Origin: Candidatus Poseidoniaceae archaeon
GTDB lineage: Archaea; Thermoplasmatota; Poseidoniia; Poseidoniales; Poseidoniaceae
DNA: 64,000 nucleotides
NCBI GenBank assembly: GCA_949372875.1
Contig: CASIAW010000005.1
Coordinates: 1 to 64,000, forward strand
Reading direction: 5' to 3'
Both the position numbers and the translations under genes were made by a program. Position 1 is the stretch's first letter; each line of letters starts with the position of its first letter. Below, piece after piece: positions 25,901 to 36,119 of the stretch. The notes under the pieces were generated by a model that saw only the letters and a list, made by a program, of their open reading frames with translations, had not been told where the DNA came from and made no database searches.

Positions 25901-28126
25901 ATGGCTAAAGATGAAAAAACAATGTCGTTGCGTGTATCAAAAGCAATTCCGTCCGACGTAGGACACGGTAGAGCCCGTATTTCAGGGGAGAACGACCTCG
26001 GCCTGAAGCCAGGTGATATTGTCGAAATTAAAGGTGAAAAGCGCTCTACTGCAGCCATATATTGGCGGAGTCGTCCGGAAGATGCAAAGATGGAAATTAT
26101 CCGGGTCGACGGAATCATTCGGAAAAATGCTGGTGTAAGTCTCGGCGATCGAGTGACGGTAAGTAAAGTCGAAGCCAAAGAATGCACGAAACTCATCCTT
26201 TCACCGGTCATGGCCAACAAGCAGAAGGTCAAATTCGGACCAGGCATCGAAGGCTTTGCTCGAAGAGGACTCTCAAAGAGGCCAGTTGTTCAAGGCGACC
26301 GGATATTTATCCCTGGGATGACTTTGTTCGCAGAAGCTCTTCCCTTTGCTGTTATTCAAACGACACCCAAAGGTATCGTCAAGGTGACCAATGACACTGA
26401 TATTGTGATTAAAGACGAGGCTGTTGATGATGTCAATGTAGGTCAGTCCGAGGGAATCACTTACGAGGACGTCGGAGGCATCGGACAGCAATTACAAAAA
26501 GTTCGGGAAATGATTGAACTCCCGCTTAAGCACCCCGAACTTTTCCGCCGACTCGGTATTGACCCTCCAAAAGGAGTTCTCCTGCACGGTCCACCCGGAA
26601 CTGGAAAGACAATGATTGCGAAGGCAGTTGCAACGGAAGTGAACGCCCATTTCAAGAGCATAAATGGTCCCGAGATCATCTCAAAATACTACGGAGAATC
26701 CGAGAAACAACTTCGAGAGATATTTGATGAAGCCGCAGAAAATGCGCCGGCTATCATATTCATCGATGAAATTGATTCTATCTGCCCCAAGCGTGAAGAT
26801 GTAAGTGGAGAAGTTGAACGACGTGTTGTCGCTCAAATGCTGACATTGATGGATGGTATGCAAGGACGTGACAATGTCGTTGTCATCGGTGCAACCAACC
26901 GTCGAGATGCTCTTGACCCTGCACTTCGCCGACCTGGACGTTTTGACCGAGAAATCGAAATTGGAGTTCCTGACCGAGATGGGCGAAGTGAAATCATGGA
27001 TGTCCATACCCGACAAATGCCAATTTCTGACGATTTTGAAATTAACTGGGTACTCGACAACACATACGGGTTTGTCGGAGCAGACCTCGCAGCACTCGTT
27101 CGCGAATCAGCAATGAAGGCACTGCGAAGATATCTTCCCGAAATTGATTTGGAGGAAGAAACAATACCTCCCGAAGTTCTCGAAAAGATGGAAGTTCGAA
27201 TGGATGACTTCCGACATGCAATCAAGGACATCGAACCGTCAGCACTCCGGGAAATTTATGTCGAAATTCCAGAAGTCACCTGGGAGGAAGTTGGTGGATT
27301 GGAGGAAGTCAAAGACCGACTCAAAGAATCGGTTGAATGGCCACTCACCAAACCAGAATTATTTGAGCACTTCGGCATTAAACCGCCTCGTGGAATTGTT
27401 CTCTTTGGAGCACCAGGTACCGGTAAAACATTGCTCGCCAAGGCGATTGCGAATGAGGCACAAGCTAATTTCATCAGTATCAAAGGCCCAGAGATGATTT
27501 CCAAATGGGTCGGTGAATCAGAACGAGGTATTCGTGAAATCTTCAAGAAGGCCAAACAATCTGCTCCAGCGATAATTTTCTTAGACGAATTTGAGTCGAT
27601 TGCAAGCATGCGTTCATCATCGAGCTCTGAAGGTAGCGATGTCGGTAACCGGGTCGTCAACCAATTACTCGCCAGCATGGATGGCGTTGAGTCGCTTGAC
27701 GGCGTCATTATCGTCGCTGCAACCAACCGCCCAGAGATGATTGACCCTGCTCTTCTAAGAAGCGGTCGATTTGAACGCGTTCTTCACGTGCCTCCACCGG
27801 ATGCCGGAGCTCGTGAGACCATCTTCAACATCCATAGCGAAGGCATGCCGCTTTCGAAGTTTTCACTCAAAGATATCATCGGTGGCCTGGATGGCTTCAC
27901 AGGTGCAGACATTGAGGCTGTTTGTCGAGAGGCTGCACTCATCTGTATGCGAGCGAACAAGAAAAAGGTTACAAAAGCTCATTTCGAAGAGGCTATCAAG
28001 CGGGTCCGCCCAACTGTCAATGAGGAAATGCTCGCATACTATCAAAAGATGGAAACTCTGTTGACTTCTGGACTCTCCAACATCAAGAGATCCCGAGATA
28101 CTGGGTATGGCATGGAATCAATGTAA
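25901..28126 (+). CDS. Cdc48/VCP-type AAA+ ATPase
   Basis: Archaeal Cdc48/VAT, an ATP-driven hexameric unfoldase that feeds proteins to the proteasome or disassembles complexes. Its 741 residues hold an N-domain (about 1-185) and two AAA modules. The first has Walker A G-P-P-G-T-G-K-T at 230-237 and Walker B I-I-F-I-D-E-I-D. The second has G-A-P-G-T-G-K-T at 503-510 and I-I-F-L-D-E-F-E. Both second-region-of-homology Arg segments (R-R-P-G-R-F-D-R and R-S-G-R-F-E-R) are intact, so both rings should be active. It is followed on the same strand by a PRC-barrel gene after a 67-bp gap. Confidence 0.96.
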   Translation: MAKDEKTMSLRVSKAIPSDVGHGRARISGENDLGLKPGDIVEIKGEKRSTAAIYWRSRPEDAKMEIIRVDGIIRKNAGVSLGDRVTVSKVEAKECTKLILSPVMANKQKVKFGPGIEGFARRGLSKRPVVQGDRIFIPGMTLFAEALPFAVIQTTPKGIVKVTNDTDIVIKDEAVDDVNVGQSEGITYEDVGGIGQQLQKVREMIELPLKHPELFRRLGIDPPKGVLLHGPPGTGKTMIAKAVATEVNAHFKSINGPEIISKYYGESEKQLREIFDEAAENAPAIIFIDEIDSICPKREDVSGEVERRVVAQMLTLMDGMQGRDNVVVIGATNRRDALDPALRRPGRFDREIEIGVPDRDGRSEIMDVHTRQMPISDDFEINWVLDNTYGFVGADLAALVRESAMKALRRYLPEIDLEEETIPPEVLEKMEVRMDDFRHAIKDIEPSALREIYVEIPEVTWEEVGGLEEVKDRLKESVEWPLTKPELFEHFGIKPPRGIVLFGAPGTGKTLLAKAIANEAQANFISIKGPEMISKWVGESERGIREIFKKAKQSAPAIIFLDEFESIASMRSSSSSEGSDVGNRVVNQLLASMDGVESLDGVIIVAATNRPEMIDPALLRSGRFERVLHVPPPDAGARETIFNIHSEGMPLSKFSLKDIIGGLDGFTGADIEAVCREAALICMRANKKKVTKAHFEEAIKRVRPTVNEEMLAYYQKMETLLTSGLSNIKRSRDTGYGMESM

Positions 28127-28193
28127 GGCTGTTTCCAGTATCGACGCATTGATGTGCTGAATCAATGTGGTTGACCTGTAACTGGGGTATTAT

Positions 28194-28433
28194 ATGGCGG
28201 TCTTTGCTCGTGAAATAGTTGGCCGAGATGTCGTTGATTCTCATAGTCAACTCTTGGGTATACTTCGAGACATTGTTTTTGATAAACAATCAGGCTCTAT
28301 ATCTGGACTCAGAGTGAAGATAGAGGAAAACCTTGACCCTACCGCCTTACCTTGGGAAATGTCCGAAGGATTAATGGAAATACCAATTGATGAAGTAGCA
28401 AGAATCGCTTCCAAAGTTCACTTAAAGAGATGA
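28194..28433 (+). CDS. PRC-barrel domain protein
   Basis: A 79-residue single-domain protein. The pattern F-A-R-E-I-V-G-R-D-V-V-D-S-H-S-Q-L-L-G-I-L-R-D-I-V-F-D matches the PRC-barrel (strand, 'G..V.D..G...G...D..'). It ends in I-P-I-D-E-V-A-R-I-A-S-K-V-H-L. Small archaeal PRC-barrel proteins include RNA-associated proteins and, in haloarchaea, the CdpB cell-division proteins that work with FtsZ. A link to division here is only a possibility. Confidence 0.82.
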   Translation: MAVFAREIVGRDVVDSHSQLLGILRDIVFDKQSGSISGLRVKIEENLDPTALPWEMSEGLMEIPIDEVARIASKVHLKR

Positions 28434-28545
28434 AAAGGCCTAGTTTTGACAGGAAAAAGACTGTTATCGAATGAGCATTTACCTTCCACCCAATGACAAC
28501 CTTCTAAACCCAATGGAATACGTAGTCGTGTCGGAACAGTGCTCT

Positions 28546-28554
28546 AGGAGGTGA
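28546..28554 (+). promoter_or_regulatory. Strong Shine-Dalgarno before DUF4350 gene
   Basis: AGGAGGTGA, nearly full complement to the 16S rRNA 3' end, 4 bases before the ATG at 28559. It fixes this start and shows that leadered, SD-driven translation is used in this genome. Confidence 0.8.
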
Positions 28555-28558
28555 CCTC

Positions 28559-30193
28559 ATGCTCGACAACATAAACATCAATTACAGAAGAATCGGCCTT
28601 CAAGCCGCCTTCTGGCTTGTAATGTCGCTTTTATTGATGAGTATATTGATCAATTTTGTCAATCTTTCCAATACCAATCAACTTTCCGCCTATGATGATG
28701 ACTGGAATGACATGTCGGCATTCCGGCAAGACATCAAAGACATGGGGATTCAAACCAATTCTTTAGTGAGCAGTCCTCTTCTTTTGGCCGATATTGAAGA
28801 CCCTCGCAATACCACTTACATCCTTGCTGGTGTCGAACGAGATACTCTTTCGTTACCACAGTTTGACAGTGATGGATTCATTACAATTGCTTCTGAAGAC
28901 GGTTATTCACCCTCGGAAATTGACGCTATTGTAGAATTTGTTGACGCAGGTGGAACTGCATTAATTCTCGATGATTACGGTTTTGCAGGTAGTATTGCCC
29001 AAGCCTATGGAGTCCGCTACACAGGCTACCAACTTTATGACACGACCTACGTACAGGAACTTGATTACAACTACATTTGGATGTGCATTCAAGCGACACC
29101 CTGCGGTATGAACGGGACCAGCGTCGATCCTGAGACCATTTCAGTTCATGAAAGATGGAGTGGCTCGAATGGTGAAGGAGCCCATCCTTGCAGCCTGCTC
29201 AATGGAGAAAGCATGCCACTTGAAGACGCAGGTTTGTGTGCTCAACACTGGGCAAATGGTGAGATACAATACAATGCTACATACCAAATGTTGCTGAATA
29301 ATATCACGGCACTGGAGCTTATTCCTGGGGTCAATGGAGCACTCTCAGAAGTTTCAATCCGTGCAGTGACAAGTAACGAAGCAACCGTCGATGTAAACGG
29401 TGACGGTGAAATATGGGTCGGTAATGAAGTGACGAAAGAAACTCCAGATTTGTGGGGCCAATTTAATCTCAGTATCGAAGCATGTGCTCGGAAATCTTGT
29501 GATCCGAATGATGGAGGAAGAATTGTGTTCATGTCTGACGGTTCAGCTCTAATCAATGCTATTTACGATTATGAAGGTTTTAACGATCCAAATAATCCAT
29601 TGTATGGAAGTAATGATTGTGTCACCAGTAATGAAAAGTGTATTCCTAAAAACGACAATAAAAAGTGGGCGATGGATTTCATCGCTGAAGCCTTAATGTC
29701 GACAAACCTCGGTGAAGAAGGGCAGCCCGCGGAAAATGCCATGGTTATTTTTGATGAATCGCGTCACCCACAAAATGCATTATTTGCTGACTCTTACAAC
29801 ACTGTTTACTTCTTACTGGTCTACTTCACCGGAGAAGGATTAGCAATGCTGTTGTTGTTTTTGGTTCTTTTTATCACCTTTGAGGCTGTTCTGATTAAAA
29901 AGCGAGATCCTGAACCTTGGCGCCACGTCTTCAGCATTATTTACTACGGGTTTGGAGATGCGAATCGATACACTTACTATGCAAAGACCGACAAAATTCG
30001 ACAAGTATTCCTCTCAAAGGTTCGAAACCAAAATGGTTTGAGTCGTGAAGAATTCCACGCTATGCCAGCTCGAGAATTGGTATCACTCATCAATGACCCA
30101 GTGCTAGCGAAGTTTGCTATTGAACCGACGAAATATTCCCTAGAACAGACGGTGGCTGTTGTCAAACGAATCAAGGCGTGGGGACGTACCTGA
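28559..30193 (+). CDS. DUF4350-like membrane-anchored protein
   Basis: A 544-residue protein with one N-terminal membrane helix (about 15-34) and a large extracytoplasmic-looking domain. The domain carries a D-A-G-G-T-A-L-I-L-D-D-Y-G segment, typical of DUF4350/GATase-like folds. A second strong helix (VYFLLVYF...AMLLLFLVLFITF) near residue 425 is followed by a ~100-residue cytoplasmic tail. Several Cys pairs (C-I-Q-A-T-P-C, C-A-R-K-S-C, C-V-T-S-N-E-K-C) lie in the outer domain and may form disulfides. It heads a tight operon: DUF58 starts 9 bp later. Related DUF4350-DUF58 sets usually sit with a MoxR ATPase; here the nearest AAA+ gene is cdc48. Exact function unknown. Confidence 0.72.
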   Translation: MLDNININYRRIGLQAAFWLVMSLLLMSILINFVNLSNTNQLSAYDDDWNDMSAFRQDIKDMGIQTNSLVSSPLLLADIEDPRNTTYILAGVERDTLSLPQFDSDGFITIASEDGYSPSEIDAIVEFVDAGGTALILDDYGFAGSIAQAYGVRYTGYQLYDTTYVQELDYNYIWMCIQATPCGMNGTSVDPETISVHERWSGSNGEGAHPCSLLNGESMPLEDAGLCAQHWANGEIQYNATYQMLLNNITALELIPGVNGALSEVSIRAVTSNEATVDVNGDGEIWVGNEVTKETPDLWGQFNLSIEACARKSCDPNDGGRIVFMSDGSALINAIYDYEGFNDPNNPLYGSNDCVTSNEKCIPKNDNKKWAMDFIAEALMSTNLGEEGQPAENAMVIFDESRHPQNALFADSYNTVYFLLVYFTGEGLAMLLLFLVLFITFEAVLIKKRDPEPWRHVFSIIYYGFGDANRYTYYAKTDKIRQVFLSKVRNQNGLSREEFHAMPARELVSLINDPVLAKFAIEPTKYSLEQTVAVVKRIKAWGRT

Positions 30194-30202
30194 GGTGAGA
30201 CT

Positions 30203-31456
30203 ATGTGGACACGCAAGGCATCTTTCACATTTACCGGCGGCATTGCGCTGATTCTCATCGGGATGATGATTGCGAATCTTCAAATGATGATTCTTGGAAT
30301 CTCCTTTATCGCATTCATTGTTGTAAACTCGTGGATATCTGGCCATGGTGATGTCGAAGTGCAGCGTACCCTATCCGCAGATAACCTCTACAAAGGCGAT
30401 GATTTGTATGTTGAACTCTTGGTCACAAACCGTTCAAACCGGAACACTCAGCTGCTCGAAGTCTACGATAACATTCCTCACGAGATGAAACTGAGAAGTG
30501 GTTTGAACCAAATGCGTTTGAACCTAAAGCCCGGAGAAAGTGCTCGTATTCGATATGTTCTGCGTTGCCCATTACGAGGCCACTACTCAATAGGCCCCGT
30601 TTCACTCCGTTCACGAAATACATTCAATCTCGGAGTCGATGAAATGTATGTTGACCACCACAGTGACATCGTGATTTTCCCACAGATTAAGGAAGTGGAA
30701 GAGGCATTCTTACGCTCCCGCACTCCGAAGATGTATACGGGTGCCACGACATTGAGGACACCGGGCCAAGGTTCTGAATTTTACTCACTCCGCGAATATG
30801 TCCCAGGAGACCCTTTCAAGAATATCAATTGGAAGGCTTTTGCCAGAACTGGCGAACTGATGGTGAACGAGAAGTGTCGAGATGCTGTGACTGACCTGTA
30901 TATTCTCTTAGACAGCCGAGACATTGCTCGTATCGGAACTGTCCTGAAGAATCCTCTCGAGATGGGAACTGTTTCTGCAGCCAGTCTGGCTGCCTTTTTC
31001 CTCAAGCGTAGGGATTCTGTAGCACTCGCTATCTTTGATGACAATCTCTCCTACCTCCCACCAGATACTGGAGATAAGCAGTATTTCAAAATCCTCAGTG
31101 CACTTGCTGGAGTTTCTCCGAAAGGAACCATGCCTCTTCAAGCTGTGACCAATTCACTGAGCGGCCGATTTAGTCGAGGTAGTCCAGTGTTCATCATCTC
31201 CTCATGTGAAGGAGATGGAACCATTCCAGCAGCAGTTCGAGACCTCGTCGGGCGTGGTCATGAAGTGACCGTTCTCTCACCATCGAGTATTGACTTTGAA
31301 CGACTCGTGAGCCGAATTCCTAGGATGTCCTATGAAGTGCTCAAACTTGAACGCCAAAACCGACTAACAACGCTTGCAGGCTCTGGAGCCATGGTTATTG
31401 ATTGGATGCCTGACATGGATTTATCGCAAGCACTTATGCAAGTGAGGGGGTATTAG
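30203..31456 (+). CDS. DUF58 domain protein (von Willebrand A-like)
   Basis: A 417-residue protein with two N-terminal membrane helices (about 9-45) and a beta-rich domain. The DUF58 signature reads F-Y-S-L-R-E-Y-V-P-G-D-P-F-K-N-I-N-W-K-A-F-A-R-T-G-E-L at about residues 190-220. A vWA-like core follows, with L-Y-I-L-L-D-S-R-D in place of a full D-x-S-x-S MIDAS. DUF58 proteins commonly work with MoxR-type ATPases and transglutaminase-like membrane proteins in envelope maturation. It is the second gene of the operon, 9 bp after the DUF4350 gene and 1 bp before the next. Family sure, role not. Confidence 0.85.
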   Translation: MWTRKASFTFTGGIALILIGMMIANLQMMILGISFIAFIVVNSWISGHGDVEVQRTLSADNLYKGDDLYVELLVTNRSNRNTQLLEVYDNIPHEMKLRSGLNQMRLNLKPGESARIRYVLRCPLRGHYSIGPVSLRSRNTFNLGVDEMYVDHHSDIVIFPQIKEVEEAFLRSRTPKMYTGATTLRTPGQGSEFYSLREYVPGDPFKNINWKAFARTGELMVNEKCRDAVTDLYILLDSRDIARIGTVLKNPLEMGTVSAASLAAFFLKRRDSVALAIFDDNLSYLPPDTGDKQYFKILSALAGVSPKGTMPLQAVTNSLSGRFSRGSPVFIISSCEGDGTIPAAVRDLVGRGHEVTVLSPSSIDFERLVSRIPRMSYEVLKLERQNRLTTLAGSGAMVIDWMPDMDLSQALMQVRGY

Positions 31457-31457
31457 A

Positions 31458-32672
31458 ATGGCAGATGATGTTGGACTTCAAGGAGACGTCACCATAAGTG
31501 GGGAAGTTCGTCCACGGACACTTCACCTCAAAATGCTAAGAAAGCAATGGCAAATCGTAACTTTGCAAATTATTGCTACTGTTGCGCTCGTTGGCATGTA
31601 TCTGGAAGTTGTTTCCACCTATGTTGTTGGTTCGATAGATCACACCATGCTTTTTGATACCATTGAAATTCTCATTGGGGACCAATTACCGATTGGAGAT
31701 TGGCTAACTGGTGAAGGAAGAACTGGTTTAGCACGTTTCTTTGTCCCATTGATTCTCGGTTTAGCTGTTGGTGGAGGTATGGCACTTCTTGCATTCCAGA
31801 CTCCAGTCGTTCAACAGCGAGTAAAATTAGGTTTCATCATCACCCTCATTGTCGTCTTAGTCGGACAACTCTTACTCTCTTGGCTCACGGGAATGCTCTT
31901 CAGTTTTGATTTGCGCCTGCCGAATACCAGCGAACTGAGTACGCTTGAATGGCCCCTACTCATGATTCTCTCACTCATGATTCTCTTCCTTTACCTCCTA
32001 CCGGTAATCATGGGAGCAAGGGGTATCTGGGGCCTTTCCCGCCGCTCAATCGCTTGGGCGATTGGATTTACGCTCCTGTTCCTCGGAGTCCATGCAATAC
32101 TCGCATTCCCACTCATCAATGGTCAACTCGGCGATTACGGGAATTCAGTGAGTGTAATTGGAGCGCAGTTCAGTGAACCGACGGTTGGAATTTTGGGCTT
32201 GATGTTGGTTACAAAGGAACAATTCGCCCTCATCATGATTGCAATTCTCATCATGGTATTCCAGGAGTCATCTTACGGAGTTATTCGATACTTAGAATAC
32301 GCATACCGCCTCCCTGAATCTTGTAAGCGAGATCCCGAATACGTTCGTCAAATGGATAATGTTCTGAACACTCACCTCAAGCATACTTTTGGTTTCCTAG
32401 GATTAACCGGTATTGCAACCATGGTAGCACTCGGATTCCACAGCGTACTTTTGGATATTGTCAAAGACTCTACTGGTAGCCAATGGGCTGGGCAGGTTTC
32501 CGAATCAATTGAGTTGTCTCTTACCTATGGATTGGTAATATCTGCTGCAATGTTCCTGAGCATTATGGCTCTGCTAAGATTCTTTGTTCCTTGGGAGCGT
32601 ATATGGGGATTAATCTATGCGCGAAACACGCAAGAAGCGCCACCTCAATCAAAAGAAGTCGTTGACATTTGA
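31458..32672 (+). CDS. Polytopic membrane protein, function unknown
   Basis: A 404-residue protein with about eight or nine hydrophobic segments (for example LQIIATVALVGMYLEVV, LILGLAVGGGMALLAF, LGFIITLIVVLVGQLLL, LLMILSLMILFLYLLP). Positions between helices have few charges. I do not recognise a family. It starts 1 bp after the DUF58 stop with GAGGGGG as its ribosome-binding site, so it is surely the third gene of the DUF4350-DUF58 operon and probably the membrane component of the same system. It ends 1 bp from the stop of the convergent small gene. Confidence 0.75.
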   Translation: MADDVGLQGDVTISGEVRPRTLHLKMLRKQWQIVTLQIIATVALVGMYLEVVSTYVVGSIDHTMLFDTIEILIGDQLPIGDWLTGEGRTGLARFFVPLILGLAVGGGMALLAFQTPVVQQRVKLGFIITLIVVLVGQLLLSWLTGMLFSFDLRLPNTSELSTLEWPLLMILSLMILFLYLLPVIMGARGIWGLSRRSIAWAIGFTLLFLGVHAILAFPLINGQLGDYGNSVSVIGAQFSEPTVGILGLMLVTKEQFALIMIAILIMVFQESSYGVIRYLEYAYRLPESCKRDPEYVRQMDNVLNTHLKHTFGFLGLTGIATMVALGFHSVLLDIVKDSTGSQWAGQVSESIELSLTYGLVISAAMFLSIMALLRFFVPWERIWGLIYARNTQEAPPQSKEVVDI

Positions 32673-32673
32673 G

Positions 32674-32922
32674 TTATTTACTCGACGCATGCAAAGATTG
32701 GATTATTCGACCAATCATCTCTACACAGAAAAGTAGGAAGAGAGGTAGGGCACAGAAAGATACAACGATACCCAAGGCTCCATCAAGCGAATCAAGAATG
32801 TAGGGTTGAAGAAAAAAGAACCCAATCACTGCGGATACGAGAAGAAAGCGTTCAAGAATCAATGGATATCGCTTTCCAATGGACTCTTCTCTAAGAGTCA
32901 ATGTTTCCGTTTCAGAAGACAT
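32674..32922 (-). CDS. Small two-helix membrane protein, unknown
   Basis: An 82-residue protein with two hydrophobic helices (ILERFLLVSAVIGFFFLQPYIL and ALGIVVSFCALPLFLLFCV), an acidic-start N-terminus and a basic tail. It lies 11 bp downstream of the giant coiled-coil gene on the same strand, so it is probably co-transcribed with it and could anchor it to the membrane. No family recognised. Confidence 0.6.
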   Translation of the reverse strand: MSSETETLTLREESIGKRYPLILERFLLVSAVIGFFFLQPYILDSLDGALGIVVSFCALPLFLLFCVEMIGRIIQSLHASSK

Positions 32923-32933
32923 GTTTCTTCACC

Positions 32934-35900
32934 TCAAAAGTCAAGGCCGGATAATCGTGCTTCAAGAGCTGCTAAAGCAGGATCTACTGCTTGTTCTGCT
33001 ACGGGTTCCTGCCGGTGGTTCCAAGAAGCGTCTAACCGTGCAAGTTCTGCTTCAAGTTCTGCTCGTTCATCACTTTGGTGAGTTGAACCTTCAATTGGAG
33101 TCGTAACGACTTCTTTGGGGGCTGCACTTACGTTTACTTCTGTTTGGTCTATTGGAGTAGGTAAATTCTCCCAACCGGCTTCATCTGTAGTTACCTCATT
33201 AGAAACAACGTCCAAGGAAACTGGAATTGTTCCAGCAAGTGTTGATTCCATATCGGCTAACATCTCCTCCTCAACCGGAGTACGTTGGGCTGCAGGAACG
33301 GTATTTCGTTCATAGGGTAACAATCCATCACGCTGAAATTCCCAAAGCATGCCTCGAGGAATTCCATCAGCTAAACCTGATGCATCTAATTGGGTAATTA
33401 ATTCTTCTAAGACCCGGGCCGTTTCTTCAAGAGCAATTGCTTCACCTGCGTCTCTTTGATCAGCCTCGAGGTAGATATCATCAAGAGCAACTTGAATCAG
33501 TTTACGTGTTGCTTGAGCAATACTGGGGAGTGCTTCCGGTCGAGTACAATTGTTGAGCAACGCTTCAACCTCTTGCGGTGGAGCGCCTAAGTGGACAAGC
33601 TGTTCGAGAACATTTCGTAGACGACGAAGCATGGTAATTGAACGGTCGAAATCTTCCAACAAGTGTTCTAAATCAATGACTACATGCCCCACCGTCTCAC
33701 CGAGTTGATGCTCAAGTCTTTGTTGAACTGACCAACGGGCAAGTCCACGAACTGCACCTGCTGTTTGAGGAACTTGGCGTTCAAGTAAGGTCATAACTTC
33801 ACTTGAGAGAAGATGTCGAGGGGTTGCAGCAACATGATCAACAGTCGATTGGATAACTTGCAAACCTCTCTCGACTGCTCGATCAAGAAGCGTAACGGAA
33901 TAACCGAGTGCTCGAGCATTTTCAAGCCGTTCTAAAACTGGTCCAAGTCCGTCAAAGGTCGAAGCATCATCGAGTAATGCTTGTGCCAATGGTTCTTCGG
34001 CCAGTCGAGCACGAAGTCGTTCAGCTTCTTGGATATCGGAAAGCGCATCTTCGTGTGCTTGTGAAAGTGCTTCTGCACGTTCAATCAAGGAGATTAATTC
34101 CGCCTCAGCATGCCCTCGGCGGGCCCCGAGGTCTCCCAATTCGCGTAGCGTTTGACGGCGTTCTGTCATTAATTCGCGTAATTCAGCCTGAACTTGGGCC
34201 TGACGAGCTTCATCAGTTGACAGACGAGTTCTATCTTCTTCAGAACGACGCCGAGAAGCTTTTGCTTCAGCATCAATGGATTCTAATTCCGATGTTTGTG
34301 TATGAATTTTTTCTTCCAACAACATTGATTCTGCTTGAACACGAGTATGACGCTCACGAGTCGCCTCGACTTGTTCTTGAAGAACTCGCAATCTGCGCTC
34401 GTCGTCGTCAGATTGTTGACGAATCGTAGCGAGCCTTTCGCTTCCTGCGAGTAATTCCGCATTTAATTCAGATTCTTTTAGAGCCAATTCTTCAATATCA
34501 GAACGTAATGCTTCGCTGGAAGTGGCATCGCCGAGTGCTTTCGCAAGTTCTGATGCTCGAACACTCACTTGATGTTCAAGTTCGTTAATACGCTTCACCA
34601 GTCGTTCAGCACGGTTTTGTGCTAGTTCACTTGCTGCTCGTGATTCAGCGAGGTCAAGTTGCATCTTGTCAAGTGAAGAATTGTTTTCTTCTATTTTGGT
34701 TACTGATTCCATTCGTGATTCAGTGGCCTCACGAGCAAGTATTTGCGCGGCATTCTTGGCGGTTTGTGATTCGTCAAGACGGCTTGCAAGTGCAGCTTTT
34801 TCTTTAACTAATTCATCGATACGATGGTCGGCGGCTTCTAAGCGTCGGCGAAGCCCTGAGTCAATAGCCATTGGTTGAGCAACTTCGCTACTTATTCCCT
34901 CACTCACTTCTTCAAAAGTGTTCGAGAATTTGACTGATGCACGACTTGAACGCAAAATGTCCATGTCTATTTCAAATCCAAACAAATCATTGAGTTTGAC
35001 ATTGAGGTTTGCTCTTCGACTTTCAGAGCGGGTTCGGAGTGTGACCAGTAATTCACGGAATATTTCAAGACTGAAAGATTCAACAGTGCCAGACTCACGT
35101 GAAACGATACTCCCGACTGGCAAACGATGTAGTTTCAAAACCCACTTCGAGTCGGTAAATTTGAGCATGGCCTCTTCCAAAGAATCACCTTCTGGTGCAG
35201 AAATGCCAACAGGTATGCCCCTTGAAAGAAGAAGAGACACCGATTGGGCAGACTGGCCAGATTGTAAATGTCCAGTTACTTCTTCTGTGACCGCAGCAGT
35301 TAGCATTGAAAGAATGGCATCGGGTCCACCTCTGCCCTCTCTTAATACGAAACCTTCCGGAATGGCTCCACCCTGAGAACCAATTGCGCCAACTTCGCCA
35401 TCGAGGAGAGAGGCGGCAGCAGTGATGAGACGAGAGTGGTTGGTATTGGCTTCAGTCCAAACACCGAGAGAGATGTCACCTGATTCTGCAAGAAGAAGCG
35501 CTCCGTCGTTCGTGTGAAGAGTCCAATGACTTGAACCATTCAGTCCGAGTCTTTCATTGAGAGGTTCCATTCGAATATCCGAAAGAGTGGAATGAATTTG
35601 AGTGGAGAGACTTTCCGGCTCTGCAGGTAAATCACCAACTGAATCAATGAGCATTCCTTGGTCGACTACGACTCCTCCACGAACGGTCTCCTGCTCGATA
35701 AGTACGCGTAATACTGCTGAGAGATCTCGGCTCATCAAACGCTGAAGGGCATTTCCACGAGGTAACAATCCTTGACGGTCTGCTGCAAATTCAAAAGCCT
35801 CGGGAACTGTTTCTGCAACACTTCCTAAACCAGCAAGTGAATAGGAACCTGCAGTGAATCTATACGAGTCATCCTGTTCAATTTTAGCAAGACGCAAACG

Positions 35901-36119
35901 TGCTTCCTTTCCACCGAGCAGAACCTTCCCCTTACTTGGTTCAGCAAGCCAGCCAACAATACGTCCAGCGCGAACTAAACGATGGCCAGCAGGAGTTTTT
36001 CTCCGACCGACCCAGGTTGTAATCACTCCATGGTCGAATGGCTGTATTGTGCCATCGGCAACGTCAATGTTCGCTTCAATCTGGGTTCCTTCTGGTAGGT
36101 TAAACATGGTATCACTCAC
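32934..36119 (-). CDS. Large coiled-coil protein, possible internal Roadblock-like region, unknown
   Basis: A 1061-residue protein. Residues 1-100 form a small beta-rich domain. A region at about 130-235 (VLRVLIEQETVRGGVVVDQG, later G-A-L-L-L-A-E-S-G-D-I-S-L-G-V-W) resembles a Roadblock/LC7 fold in layout. About 260-400 is globular. About 430-720 is heptad-rich coiled coil with Glu, Arg and Leu, lacking Walker motifs, so it is not an SMC ATPase. A helical region (730-920) and an acidic, low-complexity tail ending in A-L-E-A-R-L-S-G-L-D-F follow. Its ATG overlaps the upstream Roadblock gene by 4 bp. A structural or polarity role with its partner is inference. Confidence 0.7.
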   Translation of the reverse strand: MSDTMFNLPEGTQIEANIDVADGTIQPFDHGVITTWVGRRKTPAGHRLVRAGRIVGWLAEPSKGKVLLGGKEARLRLAKIEQDDSYRFTAGSYSLAGLGSVAETVPEAFEFAADRQGLLPRGNALQRLMSRDLSAVLRVLIEQETVRGGVVVDQGMLIDSVGDLPAEPESLSTQIHSTLSDIRMEPLNERLGLNGSSHWTLHTNDGALLLAESGDISLGVWTEANTNHSRLITAAASLLDGEVGAIGSQGGAIPEGFVLREGRGGPDAILSMLTAAVTEEVTGHLQSGQSAQSVSLLLSRGIPVGISAPEGDSLEEAMLKFTDSKWVLKLHRLPVGSIVSRESGTVESFSLEIFRELLVTLRTRSESRRANLNVKLNDLFGFEIDMDILRSSRASVKFSNTFEEVSEGISSEVAQPMAIDSGLRRRLEAADHRIDELVKEKAALASRLDESQTAKNAAQILAREATESRMESVTKIEENNSSLDKMQLDLAESRAASELAQNRAERLVKRINELEHQVSVRASELAKALGDATSSEALRSDIEELALKESELNAELLAGSERLATIRQQSDDDERRLRVLQEQVEATRERHTRVQAESMLLEEKIHTQTSELESIDAEAKASRRRSEEDRTRLSTDEARQAQVQAELRELMTERRQTLRELGDLGARRGHAEAELISLIERAEALSQAHEDALSDIQEAERLRARLAEEPLAQALLDDASTFDGLGPVLERLENARALGYSVTLLDRAVERGLQVIQSTVDHVAATPRHLLSSEVMTLLERQVPQTAGAVRGLARWSVQQRLEHQLGETVGHVVIDLEHLLEDFDRSITMLRRLRNVLEQLVHLGAPPQEVEALLNNCTRPEALPSIAQATRKLIQVALDDIYLEADQRDAGEAIALEETARVLEELITQLDASGLADGIPRGMLWEFQRDGLLPYERNTVPAAQRTPVEEEMLADMESTLAGTIPVSLDVVSNEVTTDEAGWENLPTPIDQTEVNVSAAPKEVVTTPIEGSTHQSDERAELEAELARLDASWNHRQEPVAEQAVDPALAALEARLSGLDF

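Noticed and set aside
28471-28554. A 27-codon ORF ahead of the DUF4350 gene as a leader peptide
   Set aside because: No recognisable composition or ribosome-binding site, and its end only overlaps the Shine-Dalgarno of the next gene. Probably chance.
33908-34429. A 173-codon plus-strand ORF inside the coiled-coil gene
   Set aside because: Antisense to a long, compositionally coherent coiled-coil protein with an overlapping upstream partner; an expected shadow of repetitive Glu/Arg/Leu codons.
32934-36119. The coiled-coil protein as an SMC or Rad50 ATPase
   Set aside because: No Walker A, Walker B or signature motif at either end, and the N-terminus is a beta-rich domain instead.
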